From CAZUVM01 sp964623885 (GTDB lineage Bacteria; Verrucomicrobiota; Verrucomicrobiia; Limisphaerales; UBA8199): 40,686 nt of DNA. Under the pieces are notes generated by a model. That model saw only the letters and a program-made list of their open reading frames with translations, was not told where the DNA came from and ran no database searches. Positions 1 through 8,606 of the stretch are shown here, one piece after another (within the stretch, counting starts at the first letter, position 1; every line of letters starts with the position of its first letter). The translations under genes and the position numbers were made by a program. Location of the stretch: positions 1 through 40,686 of the forward strand of contig CAZUVM010000054.1 of NCBI GenBank assembly GCA_964623885.1, in the 5' to 3' direction.

Positions 1-709
1 CGAAAATATTCCCGTAAAGCCGGAAGCTCAGCGAGACCGGCCGGAACAGGATCGAGAATACCTCAAGCAGTCCGACGGCCAAAAAAACCAGAACCATGAG
101 CGCCTTCAGAAAACCGGTGGTCTCGCCCTTGGGCGCGAACAGGTGCAGCAGAAATCCAAACGGCCCGATTTCCCGCACCGCCCCAAACAAACAGCACGCG
201 AAAAACACCAGCGCCATCGCCAGCGTCATGTTCAGGTCCGCATTCGCCCCGCGGAAAAACGGCTGGTCAACCACGAATCCTTGTGCGGTCTGGTGTCCCC
301 ACCCAAACGTGCCCAGGCCAGGAATGAGGCCCGCCCAGTTCGCAAACAGGATGAAAATGAAAACCGTGGCAAAAAACCAAAACGTCCGCTCGACCAGGTG
401 ATGCCCGATGATTCCTTCGAGGAAATCGTGCAGGCTTTCGACCATCCATTCCCAGAAATTCTGCGCCCCTTCCGGTACGGCTTTCATGTTCCGGGTGGCG
501 AGCTGCGCGAACACGATCAGCCCGACCGCGACGATCCACGTGACCACCATCGAGTTGGTAATCGGGAAAGGCCCAAACGGCGTGTTCAGTCGGGCGACTT
601 CGACGGCGTGCTGGGGTAACCCGTGCTCCTCTGCGGCAGAAGCGCTCGGCCCGAGCACCAGGCCGCCCACTATCAGTATCAGTACTAAAAGAACTCTCAA
701 AAGTCGCAT
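1..709 (-). CDS. atpB: ATP synthase F0 subunit a (partial, 3' end beyond window)
   Basis: This is the proton-channel subunit a of the F-type ATP synthase, an integral inner-membrane protein. The frame is open from ATG at 709 to the left edge (236 codons seen), so the C-terminus is missing. The N-terminus has a hydrophobic leader-like segment (LVLILIVGGLVLG) ending near SASAAEEHG. Subunit-a landmarks follow: NTPFGPFPITNSM, then PEGAQNFWEWMVESL, the membrane segment around FANWAGLIPGLG, and SLSFRLYGNIF at the edge. The Arg in SLSFRLYGN matches the essential stator arginine of the family. The rest of an atp operon would be expected further left. The gene upstream in the same direction is a GNAT acetyltransferase, not atpI. 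Confidence 0.95.
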   Translation of the reverse strand, partial: MRLLRVLLVLILIVGGLVLGPSASAAEEHGLPQHAVEVARLNTPFGPFPITNSMVVTWIVAVGLIVFAQLATRNMKAVPEGAQNFWEWMVESLHDFLEGIIGHHLVERTFWFFATVFIFILFANWAGLIPGLGTFGWGHQTAQGFVVDQPFFRGANADLNMTLAMALVFFACCLFGAVREIGPFGFLLHLFAPKGETTGFLKALMVLVFLAVGLLEVFSILFRPVSLSFRLYGNIF

Positions 710-732
710 CTGAATTCTCAGGCCTGTGTCAA

Positions 733-747
733 GGGACACTCTGTCCC
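733..747. other. short perfect hairpin upstream of atpB
   Basis: GGGACA-ctc-TGTCCC is a perfect 6-bp stem with a 3-base loop, 24 to 38 bases upstream of the atpB start. It would lie in the atpB 5' leader. The rest of 710-906 is locally AT-rich with runs of T/A, a plausible promoter region, but no confident -35/-10 pair could be assigned. Confidence 0.3.
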
Positions 748-906
748 CGGGAGTCAATTTCAGGGCCTGAAGCCCGAAAACAGTGCCTTACGGCAAAAAA
801 ATTACAAGCAGTTTTTGAAAAAAATAGCTGGATGCGAGTTTGTAAAGTTACTGCACTCTATTTCTCCCTGGTCTCCATCTAAAATCGTCTCGACGAGGCG
901 GAAAGG

Positions 907-1392
907 CTACTCAAGTGGGAGGCGCATCTCGTTGGTTGGCTTGAAGCCGAGCTGCTCATAAATGGGTCGCCCAGCATTGCTTGCGTGAAGGGCTACGGAT
1001 TTAAACCCTTGCTCATGACACCAGCTAATCATCCTCCTCAGGAGTTCCGTCGCCAATCCGCGCCGACGGTAGGCGGGCTCGGTGTACATGTTGAGAATCC
1101 ATGCCTTGCGCGGGTTCGGATCGAAAGGTGTGGGTTGGAAGCCCACGATGGCCACGCCACCGCCGGCTACGACGCGGCCCTGGTCCTCGACAAGCCAGCC
1201 TCGGTAGGAACCGTCCGCGAGCGCGGACTCAATGAATGGCCGAGCGGCAATCGTCATGGCTTCGCGCTGCGCCTCATCGCCGTAGCCCATGTCGGCGAAC
1301 ATACGGTGCCGGTGAATGACAATGACGTCCACGTCGGCAGGGGTTGCCTGCCTGATTCTAAGCGACTGATCATTTTCGCTTGATAAGCTCAT
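907..1392 (-). CDS. GNAT family N-acetyltransferase
   Basis: A 161-aa single-domain GCN5-related acetyltransferase, predicted to move an acetyl group from acetyl-CoA to an amine; the substrate is unknown. It opens with LRIRQATPADVDVI, the usual beta1-alpha1 of the fold. It continues through WLVEDQGRVVAGGG and ILNMYTEPAYRRRGLA, where R-R-G-L-A is the acetyl-CoA pyrophosphate loop, and ends with the classical IYEQLGF segment. I chose the ATG at 1392 because the fold begins directly after it. The frame stays open to an ATG at 1542, 8 bases after the cupin stop, which would add 50 proline-rich residues of no recognisable domain. It lies downstream of the cupin gene in the same direction and may be cotranscribed. 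Confidence 0.85.
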   Translation of the reverse strand: MSLSSENDQSLRIRQATPADVDVIVIHRHRMFADMGYGDEAQREAMTIAARPFIESALADGSYRGWLVEDQGRVVAGGGVAIVGFQPTPFDPNPRKAWILNMYTEPAYRRRGLATELLRRMISWCHEQGFKSVALHASNAGRPIYEQLGFKPTNEMRLPLE

Positions 1393-1550
1393 AGGTATGT
1401 GACAACAGCCAAACCCCCGGCTCAAGGCATGCCGGAGTAATGACATTTCCGACTGAGGAGCCGGCGGACGGATGATTGGACCCTCGTCATCTCCCGCAGG
1501 CTGCGATGGTTCGGCGTAGAGGCATTCCACCGTGCTAGGCATGACGCAAC

Positions 1551-1994
1551 TCAGCGGCCAAGCGTCGGCGGCATCACCGGAACCAACCCATGTTTCAGCA
1601 TGACCGATTTCAGCTTTTCAGCATCGGGAGGGCCACCGGCCTGCATGAGGGCCGCGACCTCTTGGAAGAAATCCGGGCCGAGTAACGCAGGAGTCACGAC
1701 CGCCAATGCCTTGGCATCGGTCTGTTGCAGGTTGTTGAAACCGTGCACTGCGCCGCGCGGGATAAAACAAGCTTCGCCCGGGCGAATGTCCAGAGCTTTG
1801 CCTTCTATGGTGAAGGTCATCACGCCCGCGACACCGTAGATAGTCTCGTCGTATGCCTTGTGATAATGAGGCAGTGGCACCTTGGCGCCCGCCTGAACAG
1901 TGAATTCAAACATCGCCAGGGCACCGTTCGTAGCGGCGCTTTCCAGGAGGAATCGGACATCGATTTGCCCGATGCGGATGATTTCGTCTTTCAT
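1551..1994 (-). CDS. Cupin domain-containing protein
   Basis: A 147-aa single-cupin protein. Cupin motif 1 is visible as PHYHKAYDETIYGVAG, with the metal-ligand pattern H-x-H and a downstream Glu. Motif 2 is PGEACFIPRGAVHGF, with the final metal-binding His. The C-terminal tail (FFQEVAALMQ, LKSVMLKHGL) resembles small quercetinase-like or sugar-isomerase-like cupins, but the substrate cannot be read from sequence. I chose ATG 1994 (MKDEIIRIG). The frame extends to 2063, but those residues look non-coding. The gene is divergent from the glycosyltransferase at 2176 and is followed after a short gap by the GNAT gene. Confidence 0.85.
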   Translation of the reverse strand: MKDEIIRIGQIDVRFLLESAATNGALAMFEFTVQAGAKVPLPHYHKAYDETIYGVAGVMTFTIEGKALDIRPGEACFIPRGAVHGFNNLQQTDAKALAVVTPALLGPDFFQEVAALMQAGGPPDAEKLKSVMLKHGLVPVMPPTLGR

Positions 1995-2175
1995 GCAGCT
2001 ATCCAGTTGCAAGTTGCGGTTTATCGACCCGCGCTCTCTTGCCTCACTCGCGGGGGCCAACAACGCTGAGTATGTAACACAATTTGCTCCGTCAGTCGAA
2101 TCCGGCGTCGATTACGATTATGCTTTGCCTTCCTGACTGACAGTCGGATTCGGTTTGGTTAGTTTACGTGGCGGA

Positions 2176-3840
2176 ATGCCGAGTCTCGCCAATCCAACCA
2201 AGGGCGCCACCAAGATCAAGATCGCCACGCCCGAGCCGAGCAACGGCCAAGCGTTGACGACGCGATGGTGGTGGGTGGCCCTGCTGGTTGTGGCGCTCGC
2301 AGTGGTGAGCTTCATTCGGTTGCGATTGGCCGCGACGCCGCTGGAGCGGGATGAAGGGGAGTATGCATATGCGGGCCAATTGCTGCTGCAGGGGGTGCCG
2401 CCGTACCAGGCGCTTTACAGCATGAAATGGCCGGGGATTTTTGCGGCCTACGCGTTGGTGATGGACCTGTTCGGCCAAAGCATCAGCGCGATCCATATTG
2501 GCGCTTTATTGGTTTCGCTGGGCACGGCGATCCTGACGTTCTTTTTAACCCGGCGAATTGCCGGGCCAGTGGCCGGGGCGGTTGCGGGCGCGACATGCGC
2601 GCTGCTTTCCATCACGCCGTCCAGTTTCGGGCTGGCAGCGCACGCGACGCATTTTGTGATTTTGCCGGCGCTGGGCGGATTGCTGCTGCTGCCGCAGATG
2701 TCAGCGCGGTGCCCGGGACTTCGGCTGGTGCTGGCGGGATTGCTGCTGGGCCTGGCGGCGCTGATGAAACAATCGGGGGCCGCGTTTGGTTTGCTGGCGG
2801 GAGTCTGGCTGATTATCGAAGAACTGTCGCAGCCCACGCGAAACTGGCGGCGCTGGGCACGACGCGCGGGATTGCTCGTGCTTGGGTTTGTGGTGCCGAT
2901 CGCCATTACGTTCGTACTGCTTATGGCGGCGGGCGTATTCGAGCGGTTCTGGTTTTGGACGGTGAAATACGCGTCAGCTTATGCGCAGTTGAACACCTTT
3001 CACGACGAGCTCCATATTCTGTTCACCCAGACGATGCGCGTGTTCAAACCGGCGCCGGGGTTGTGGATCCTGGCGGGCCTGGGGTTGGTGCTGCTCTTCT
3101 GCGAACAAGGACTTCGTCGGCAGTGGGCGATGGCAACGGCCTTTTTCTGCTTTTCATTTCTATCGGTTTGCCCCGGTGGCTATTTCCGGGGCCATTACTA
3201 TCTGGTGCTGTTTCCGGCGCTGGGTTTGCTGGCGGGACTGGCGGTGGAAGGCGGCAGGCGGCTGCTCAGTGGTGAAGGTCGATGCGCGCACTGGCAGACG
3301 GTGCCGCTGCTGGTGTTCGCTGCGGCCGCAGGGTGGTTCCTGTATAGTTCCCGTGCAGTCTTTTTCGAGCAGAGCCCGGCCGAGGTATCCCGCACGTTAT
3401 ATGGCGGGAACCCGTTCCCGGAGTCGGTCGAGATCGGTCATTATCTCGAGGCGCATTGTCCGCCGGATGCGCGAATTGCGGTGCTGGGTTCGGAGCCGCA
3501 GATTTATTTCTACAGTCACAGGCGGTCGGCGACGGGTTACGTTTACATGTATCCGCTGCTGGAGCGACAACTTTACGCGGCCACGATGCAGGCCGACCTG
3601 GTCCAGGAACTGACGACTAACGAGCCGGCCTACTTCGTGTTTGTGTCGCAGCCTTCGTCGTGGGGGCCAAGGATGGATTCGGATTTTTCGATCGTGGAAT
3701 GGTTTATCAAATACCAGCAGAGCCATCTCGAACCGGTGGGCTATGTCGATCTTGTTGAAGGTCGCGAGCCGGCGTTTTCCTGGACGGGAACGGGCAATCC
3801 TAAGTCGGGGCAGTGGATACAGGTTTACCGAAGGCGGTAG
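2176..3840 (+). CDS. GT39-like membrane glycosyltransferase
   Basis: A 554-aa polytopic membrane protein resembling ArnT/PMT-type (GT39/PF13231) glycosyltransferases, which move a sugar from a polyprenyl-phosphate donor on the periplasmic side. After a first membrane helix (WWWVALLVVALAVVSF) comes RDEGEYAYAGQLLLQG, the first periplasmic loop with the family's acidic DE motif, then YSMKWPG. About ten further hydrophobic segments follow. The last 150 residues form a soluble domain beginning near SVEIGHYLEAHCPPDARI, as in many bacterial members. ATG 2176 is preferred; a TTG at 2155 would add seven residues. The acceptor is unknown. Confidence 0.8.
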   Translation: MPSLANPTKGATKIKIATPEPSNGQALTTRWWWVALLVVALAVVSFIRLRLAATPLERDEGEYAYAGQLLLQGVPPYQALYSMKWPGIFAAYALVMDLFGQSISAIHIGALLVSLGTAILTFFLTRRIAGPVAGAVAGATCALLSITPSSFGLAAHATHFVILPALGGLLLLPQMSARCPGLRLVLAGLLLGLAALMKQSGAAFGLLAGVWLIIEELSQPTRNWRRWARRAGLLVLGFVVPIAITFVLLMAAGVFERFWFWTVKYASAYAQLNTFHDELHILFTQTMRVFKPAPGLWILAGLGLVLLFCEQGLRRQWAMATAFFCFSFLSVCPGGYFRGHYYLVLFPALGLLAGLAVEGGRRLLSGEGRCAHWQTVPLLVFAAAAGWFLYSSRAVFFEQSPAEVSRTLYGGNPFPESVEIGHYLEAHCPPDARIAVLGSEPQIYFYSHRRSATGYVYMYPLLERQLYAATMQADLVQELTTNEPAYFVFVSQPSSWGPRMDSDFSIVEWFIKYQQSHLEPVGYVDLVEGREPAFSWTGTGNPKSGQWIQVYRRR

Positions 3841-3866
3841 TGGCGGAAGCCAGGGGTATTTAGCAC

Positions 3867-3912
3867 CGCCAGCCGGCAGGATGCTGGCGCTCCCAGGCGC
3901 TTGCAAAGCGCC
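3867..3912. repeat. two adjacent intergenic hairpins
   Basis: Two hairpins follow the glycosyltransferase gene. CGCCAGC (3867-3873) pairs with GCTGGCG (3883-3889). GGCGCTT (3896-3902) pairs perfectly with AAGCGCC (3906-3912) across a 3-base loop. There is no long T-run after the second stem, so a Rho-independent terminator is possible but not clear. The first hairpin resembles, in inverse orientation, the sequence at 7273-7292. Confidence 0.5.
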
Positions 3913-4007
3913 GGGTTAATTGCATCTTTACCTCCACGAAGAGCGGTGGCGCGTTTGGCGCAGACCGCAACGCAAGAAACCAAAACCAGCAAATTCAGGA
4001 AACGTTT

Positions 4008-4460
4008 ATGGCTCTTAAGAATGCTCCGGATCTAACGAAACGGCCGCCGCGCAGTGCGCGGGTGCGCCTGGGTGGCTATGCCATTCTGCCGCGCATGCTC
4101 GACAAAGGCCGCGCCACGATCGCCGGCACCGAAGGCGAATATCATTACAATTGCCCGATGGACGGACGATTCCTCGATTTCGCGGGCATCTCGGCTGAGG
4201 CGCTAAAGAAACAATTGGCGGCCGGCAAAAGCGACGGCGAAATCCTGTTGTGGATTCAGAAGAACGCCAAAAGCAAACATACCGACGCTGAGATTGCCGC
4301 CTGGTCCACTTACGCCGATCAGCGCGCGCCCGCCGATGCCGAATCGCGTTCGTATTTTAACGACCTGCACCAAAAGGCGGCGCCCAAACGCGAAGACATT
4401 GTGTCGTGGTTCGATTTGCTCGACGTGGATGACTATGTCTCGTTCGGCGGAAAGGCGTGA
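4008..4460 (+). CDS. DUF5069 domain-containing protein
   Basis: A 150-aa cytoplasmic protein that I recognise as a DUF5069-type protein, a family of unknown function common in Verrucomicrobiota. Visible features are the N-terminal KNAPDLTKRPPRSARVRLG, then YAILPRMLDKGRATIAG, the EYHYNCPMDGRFLDF segment, and a C-terminal half ending in SWFDLLDVDDYVSFGGK. The length fits a complete single-domain member. It stands alone between the glycosyltransferase and the GH30 gene, separated by hairpin-bearing gaps, and is probably its own transcription unit. No catalytic role can be assigned. Confidence 0.85.
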   Translation: MALKNAPDLTKRPPRSARVRLGGYAILPRMLDKGRATIAGTEGEYHYNCPMDGRFLDFAGISAEALKKQLAAGKSDGEILLWIQKNAKSKHTDAEIAAWSTYADQRAPADAESRSYFNDLHQKAAPKREDIVSWFDLLDVDDYVSFGGKA

Positions 4461-4518
4461 GGGGCGCGCTGACGTCCGAGATGGGGAGGAAGCGGCATGC
4501 CTCATTCCAGCGACGCCG

Positions 4519-4541
4519 CTGCGAGCCGGGACGGCTCGCAG
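4519..4541. repeat. intergenic hairpin, 9-bp perfect stem
   Basis: CTGCGAGCC (4519-4527) and GGCTCGCAG (4533-4541) form a perfect 9-bp stem around a GGGAC loop. It sits in the 266-base gap between DUF5069 and the GH30 gene. The rest of this gap holds a further GAGACGTCTCGCGCTCC-type stretch near 4685, similar in style to the other intergenic palindromes, and no credible gene. Confidence 0.6.
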
Positions 4542-4726
4542 TCCATGATTAGCCAGTCCAGGGGCGGTTGGCAGTTCAGATGAATCGCGCTTTCGGCGCT
4601 TGAAATACATTGTTGGTCGGAAACCCAGGGCTTCGCCACTGGGCTGGTGTGACTGACGCCTTCGGCATCGGGGAGTGCAAGCCGAGACGTCTCGCGCTCC
4701 GGCGGTCGATAGGTTATTTTCGTTGA

Positions 4727-7243
4727 GTGCTGTTTTGGTCCAAATCCGGATATCTGGCCCTTGCGCTGGCTGCGTTGCCATTGGGGGTAGGCGCCCAAAC
4801 CAATTACACCGCTCCCGTCGATCCGCAGCTGGTCCTGGTGGATAGTTTTGAGGGCTGGGGCACTTCCTTGTGCTGGTGGGCAAATGTCATTGGCGGATTC
4901 GCGAATCGTTCGACGTACACCTCGATGGCCTTCAGCCAGCTCAAACTGAACATCGTTCGCTATAATATCGGCGGCGGCGAAAATCCCGGGATCAGCAACA
5001 GCATGGAATTTCGCGCGCAGATGCCGGGATTCGAACCCTCCCCGGGCGTGTGGAACTGGACAGTTGACGCAAACCAGCGCTGGATACTGCGGCAAGCCGT
5101 AGCGCTAGGCGCGAACCGCGTCGAAGCATTCGCGAACTCGCCGCCGTGGTGGATGACCGTGAGCGGCAGCGTGACTGGCTCGACCAACGGCACAAGCAAT
5201 AACCTCCAGGCGAGTTACGAGGGTTCGTTTGCGGTTTATCTCGCCACAGCCGTCAGCAATCTATCGGTGCTGGATGGCGTCATATTTGACACGGTCACGC
5301 CACTGAACGAACCGACGGCTGCGTGGTGGGTATATGCGGGGCGGCAGGAGGGGTGTCATATCAGCAGCGACCAGCAATCGCGGCTTGTCGGGCTTTTGCA
5401 TTCCGAACTTGTCGCTCGCGGCCAGTCGGCCGGCATCGCCGCGTCTGAAGACAACGACGAACAAAGCGCCATCAACTCACTCAACGCCTATAGCGCGGCT
5501 TCAATGAGCAATGTCACACGGATGGTTTCGCACACCTACGGCGCCAATAATCCAGCCGGGCTGCGCAACCTTGCGGCATACCAGCACAAGCCGCTGTGGG
5601 TTTCTGAGTACGGCGATGGGGATGCCACCGGCTTGACGATGGCGCGACGTATTCGGAACGACATTGCGGGAATGTGGGCGCGCGCATGGGTTTACTGGCA
5701 AGTAGTCGACAGCGGCAGCTGGGGTTGCATCTACAATGTTTTGGATGGCAGCGGCAACACCAGCTACACCATCAACAAAAAATTCTATGTTCTTGGCCAG
5801 TTCAGCCAATTCATTCGCCCGGGCTGCCAAATCATCAACGTGGGCGACACCAATTCGCTGGCCGCTTATAACCCGACCAATCACACGCTTACGATTGTCA
5901 GCGTGAACGAAACGACGAACAATTTCACGATCACCTACGACCTGAGCGGGTTCAGCGCTTTGCCGGCGCAGGCGAGCCGGACACGGACATCGCCAACTGA
6001 AAACGAGGCACTCCTTACAACGACACCGGTGACGAACCGGCAATTCTCAACATTCATCGCGCCGCAATCGGTGACCACGCACGTGCTCACTAACGTCACA
6101 CCGGCGCCTCCTTCTTCCTCGCCGCAGGCGTGGTATCCATTCGAAGGGAATGCCCAGGACGCTTCGGACTCCGGGAATGACGGGGCGATTGCCGGAGGCG
6201 TGAGCTTTGTTGCGGGCAAACTTGGCGCGTTAGCGGCGCAATTTGACGGCACAACCGGCTATGTGCAGATCCCGCGGTGCATCAGCAATAGTTTCACGAT
6301 TTCGTTTTGGATGAAAACGACGGCAACTGCCAGCACCGGCCAATGGTGGGCGGGCAAAGGACTGGTGGACGGCGAAGTCAGCGGCACGGTGGACGACTTT
6401 GGCGTGACCCTGGTCGGGAGCAAAGTGGCCCTGGGCATCGGCAACCCGGATACGACGATCCTGACCACGAATGCGGTCAACAATGGCCTATGGCATCACG
6501 TGGCCGCCACGCGTGATGCGGTGAGCGGCCAGATGCAGGCCTTCATCGACGGGGCGCTGCAGGCATCCACGAACGGCCCGACGGGAACGAAAGCAGCGGC
6601 GCCGGCTCTGCGCATCGGCAGCATCCAGGCCGGTTATGCCGGCGGATTTTTTCCCGGCATCATTGACGATGTTCAACTTTTTGGCCGCGTGTTCAGCGCT
6701 GCTGAGATTCCGCTGCTGATGAATCACGCGCCGGTCCTGGCGCCAATTGCCGATGCCACGATTCTAGCAGGACGCGTTTTGAATCTCACGAATGTCGCGC
6801 ACGATCCAGACCTGCCGGCGCAAACTTTGTTTTGGGGGCTGGCGAATGCGCCGGCGGGCGCCACAGTGACCCCGGTCGGCTCCAGCAACTCGTGGTTCAG
6901 TTGGCGTCCACCAATTGCATCCTCGCCCTCAACAAATCTGTTGGGGTTGGTCGTTGCCGACAACGGCACACCAACTATGAGCGCGACTCAATGGTGGACC
7001 ATTTTCGTGACGCAGCCGGCTGCTCCGCAGTTATCACCGGCGTTCGCAGGGTCATCCATTACCCTGAATGTCAGCGGCGACAGCGGCCCCGATTATATCT
7101 TTGAAGCGGTAACGAATCTATTGCCTCCGCTGGTGTGGCAACCTCTGTTTACGAATTTATCAGCGACGCCGCCGTTCTCGTGGAGCGATCTGATGGCGAC
7201 GAATTACCGGGAGCGATTTTACCGGCTAAGACTCGGACCCTGA
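4727..7243 (+). CDS. Secreted GH30-family glycoside hydrolase with LamG and Ig-like domains
   Basis: An 838-aa exported enzyme. Residues 1-23 are a signal peptide (SGYLALALAALPLGVGA). Residues 30-450 match the GH30 clan-A barrel, closest in feel to endo-beta-1,6-galactanase-like members: VDSFEGWGTSLCWWA, FANSPPWWM, the acid/base Glu195 in TPLNEPTAAWW, and the nucleophile Glu294 in LWVSEYGDGD. A beta-sandwich follows to about 455. Residues 467-665 form a LamG/concanavalin-like domain (WYPFEGNAQDASDSGNDG ... FTISFWMKT ... LWHHVAATRD ... GIIDDVQLFGR). Residues 666-765 look Ig/cadherin-like (NHAPVLAPIADATI). The start is a GTG at 4727, chosen because it places the signal peptide at the N-terminus. 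It is likely periplasmic or extracellular and acts on galactan-type polymers, though the substrate is inferred. Confidence 0.88.
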   Translation: MLFWSKSGYLALALAALPLGVGAQTNYTAPVDPQLVLVDSFEGWGTSLCWWANVIGGFANRSTYTSMAFSQLKLNIVRYNIGGGENPGISNSMEFRAQMPGFEPSPGVWNWTVDANQRWILRQAVALGANRVEAFANSPPWWMTVSGSVTGSTNGTSNNLQASYEGSFAVYLATAVSNLSVLDGVIFDTVTPLNEPTAAWWVYAGRQEGCHISSDQQSRLVGLLHSELVARGQSAGIAASEDNDEQSAINSLNAYSAASMSNVTRMVSHTYGANNPAGLRNLAAYQHKPLWVSEYGDGDATGLTMARRIRNDIAGMWARAWVYWQVVDSGSWGCIYNVLDGSGNTSYTINKKFYVLGQFSQFIRPGCQIINVGDTNSLAAYNPTNHTLTIVSVNETTNNFTITYDLSGFSALPAQASRTRTSPTENEALLTTTPVTNRQFSTFIAPQSVTTHVLTNVTPAPPSSSPQAWYPFEGNAQDASDSGNDGAIAGGVSFVAGKLGALAAQFDGTTGYVQIPRCISNSFTISFWMKTTATASTGQWWAGKGLVDGEVSGTVDDFGVTLVGSKVALGIGNPDTTILTTNAVNNGLWHHVAATRDAVSGQMQAFIDGALQASTNGPTGTKAAAPALRIGSIQAGYAGGFFPGIIDDVQLFGRVFSAAEIPLLMNHAPVLAPIADATILAGRVLNLTNVAHDPDLPAQTLFWGLANAPAGATVTPVGSSNSWFSWRPPIASSPSTNLLGLVVADNGTPTMSATQWWTIFVTQPAAPQLSPAFAGSSITLNVSGDSGPDYIFEAVTNLLPPLVWQPLFTNLSATPPFSWSDLMATNYRERFYRLRLGP

Positions 7244-7249
7244 GAAATG

Positions 7250-7292
7250 GGGACGCCGAGGACGCGTCCCTACCAGCATCATTCCAGCTGGC
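7250..7292. repeat. palindromic intergenic repeat (GGGGACGCCGAGGAC family)
   Basis: GGGACGC (7250-7256) pairs with GCGTCCC (7264-7270) around CGAGGAC, followed by TACC. It is then joined to a second hairpin, CCAGC...GCTGG (7273-7291). The first unit recurs at 11043-11069 and, inverted, at 11093-11121. The second resembles the inverse of 3867-3889. Confidence 0.65.
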
Positions 7293-7360
7293 GAACCGGG
7301 ACATCTCGCGGTCCGATTAAACACTTGTGTTAAATATTCCGTTCGTTAGCGTAAGCCTTC

Positions 7361-8530
7361 ATGAAAGTTGAATTTTACGGTCACGTTCGGCAATACCACA
7401 ATATTCAGTCGGAAATCGATCAGAACATTAAGACGGTTTTGGAGAGCGGCGCCTATGTGATGGGGCCGATGCTTAAGAAGTTTGAAGGGGAGTTGGCGGC
7501 GTATCATGGGACGAAGTTCGCCATTGGCGTGGGTAACGGCACCGATGCGATCTGGCTCGCGCTGATGGCGCTGGGCATTGGGCCCGGGGACGAGGTCATT
7601 ACGCATCCCAACACATTCTTCGCAACGGCCGAAGCGATTTGGATTGCGGGAGCGACGGCGGTGTTCGTGGATTGCGATCCGAAGACCAAGTGCATCGACC
7701 CGGCGAAAGTGGAAGCGGCTATCACGCCGAAAACCAAGGCGATCATCCCGGTCCATCTTTACGGGCAATGCGCCGACATGCCCGCGCTCAAGAAAATCGC
7801 CGACAAACACAAGCTTCGGTTGATTGAAGATAACGCGCAGGGTATTGGGGCCGCGGGCAAGGGCTTCAAGATCGCCGAGTTGAGCGATGCCGCGACAACG
7901 AGCTTCATTATTCAGAAAAACCTGGGGACCTTTGGCGACAGCGGCGCGCTGGTCACGAACAACGCAGATATCGATGCCAAGGTGCGGAAGCTGCGCAATC
8001 ACGGCTCGAACCAGCGCAACGTGCACAGCTATGGATTCAACAGCCGGCTCGATGACCTGCACGCCGGCATTCTCAGCGCCAAGCTCAAGCACATCGACGC
8101 ATGGAACGATCTGCGCCGCCAGTGGGCCGCGCGCTACACCGCGGGGCTTAAGGGCTGCAAGGGTATCGATTTGCCGATTGAGCTGCCGGGCTATCGTCAT
8201 GTGTTCCATTTGTACGTGGTGGAAACGAGGAAAACCGAATGGCGCGATCAACTGGCTGATTACCTGGTCAAAAACAACATCGACGCCAAAACGCACTACT
8301 CGATCGCCATTCACCAGCAGCCGGGTTATCCGTGGGGCAGAGGCGCGCGGCTAGCCGGAGCGGTGCCGAATGCGGAGCGTAATGCTGCGACTTGCATCAG
8401 CTTGCCGATGTTCCCCGAGCTGACCGCCGAAGAAGTCGACTACGTGATCGCAAAAGTGAAGGAATGGGACCAGCAGGTGGCGCCTGGCGCAACGTCAGGC
8501 AATGCGAAGAAAATGGCGGCAGCCGCGTGA
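7361..8530 (+). CDS. DegT/DnrJ/EryC1/StrS-family PLP aminotransferase
   Basis: A 389-aa sugar aminotransferase of fold type I, expected to convert a keto-sugar nucleotide to an amino sugar with glutamate as donor. The N-terminus has the expected ESGAYVMGPMLKKFE motif. GVGNGTDAIWLAL (56-68) is the PLP phosphate region. Asp157 in LIEDNAQGIGA would contact the pyridine nitrogen. Lys186 in SFIIQKNLGTFGDSGAL is the Schiff-base lysine. RLRNHGSNQ-type and FNSRLDDLHAGIL motifs are also present. Length matches the family. A Gfo/Idh/MocA dehydrogenase follows 76 bases downstream, a pairing typical of deoxy-amino-sugar biosynthesis, here of unknown end product. Confidence 0.92.
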   Translation: MKVEFYGHVRQYHNIQSEIDQNIKTVLESGAYVMGPMLKKFEGELAAYHGTKFAIGVGNGTDAIWLALMALGIGPGDEVITHPNTFFATAEAIWIAGATAVFVDCDPKTKCIDPAKVEAAITPKTKAIIPVHLYGQCADMPALKKIADKHKLRLIEDNAQGIGAAGKGFKIAELSDAATTSFIIQKNLGTFGDSGALVTNNADIDAKVRKLRNHGSNQRNVHSYGFNSRLDDLHAGILSAKLKHIDAWNDLRRQWAARYTAGLKGCKGIDLPIELPGYRHVFHLYVVETRKTEWRDQLADYLVKNNIDAKTHYSIAIHQQPGYPWGRGARLAGAVPNAERNAATCISLPMFPELTAEEVDYVIAKVKEWDQQVAPGATSGNAKKMAAAA

Positions 8531-8540
8531 ACCGTTGCTG

Positions 8541-8590
8541 AAAGGCCGAAACCCGAAATCCGAGATCCGAAAGGAGGTCGAAATCCGAAG
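8541..8590. repeat. short heptamer-like intergenic repeat (CCGAAAT type)
   Basis: The gap between the aminotransferase and dehydrogenase genes is built from variations on CCGAAA/CCGAGAT units of about seven bases. It contains GAAACCCGA at 8548-8556 and GAGATCCGAAA at 8562-8572. The inverted repeat at 40403-40458 has the same string minus one seven-base unit. It lies directly upstream of the dehydrogenase start and includes AAAGGAGGT at 8570-8578, which is too far from the ATG to act as its ribosome binding site. Confidence 0.6.
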
Positions 8591-8606
8591 GTCCTCCGGC
8601 TTTGTT

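Noticed and set aside
1393..1542. 50-residue N-terminal extension of the GNAT protein
   Set aside because: Proline-rich and without fold motifs. The acetyltransferase fold starts right after ATG 1392. The 8-base distance from the cupin stop keeps it possible, so it is mentioned in the entry.
5026..5043. A GATTCGAACC-like string resembling a tRNA T-arm
   Set aside because: It lies inside the GH30 reading frame (PGFEPSP), and no acceptor stem, anticodon arm or D-arm can be built around it on either strand.
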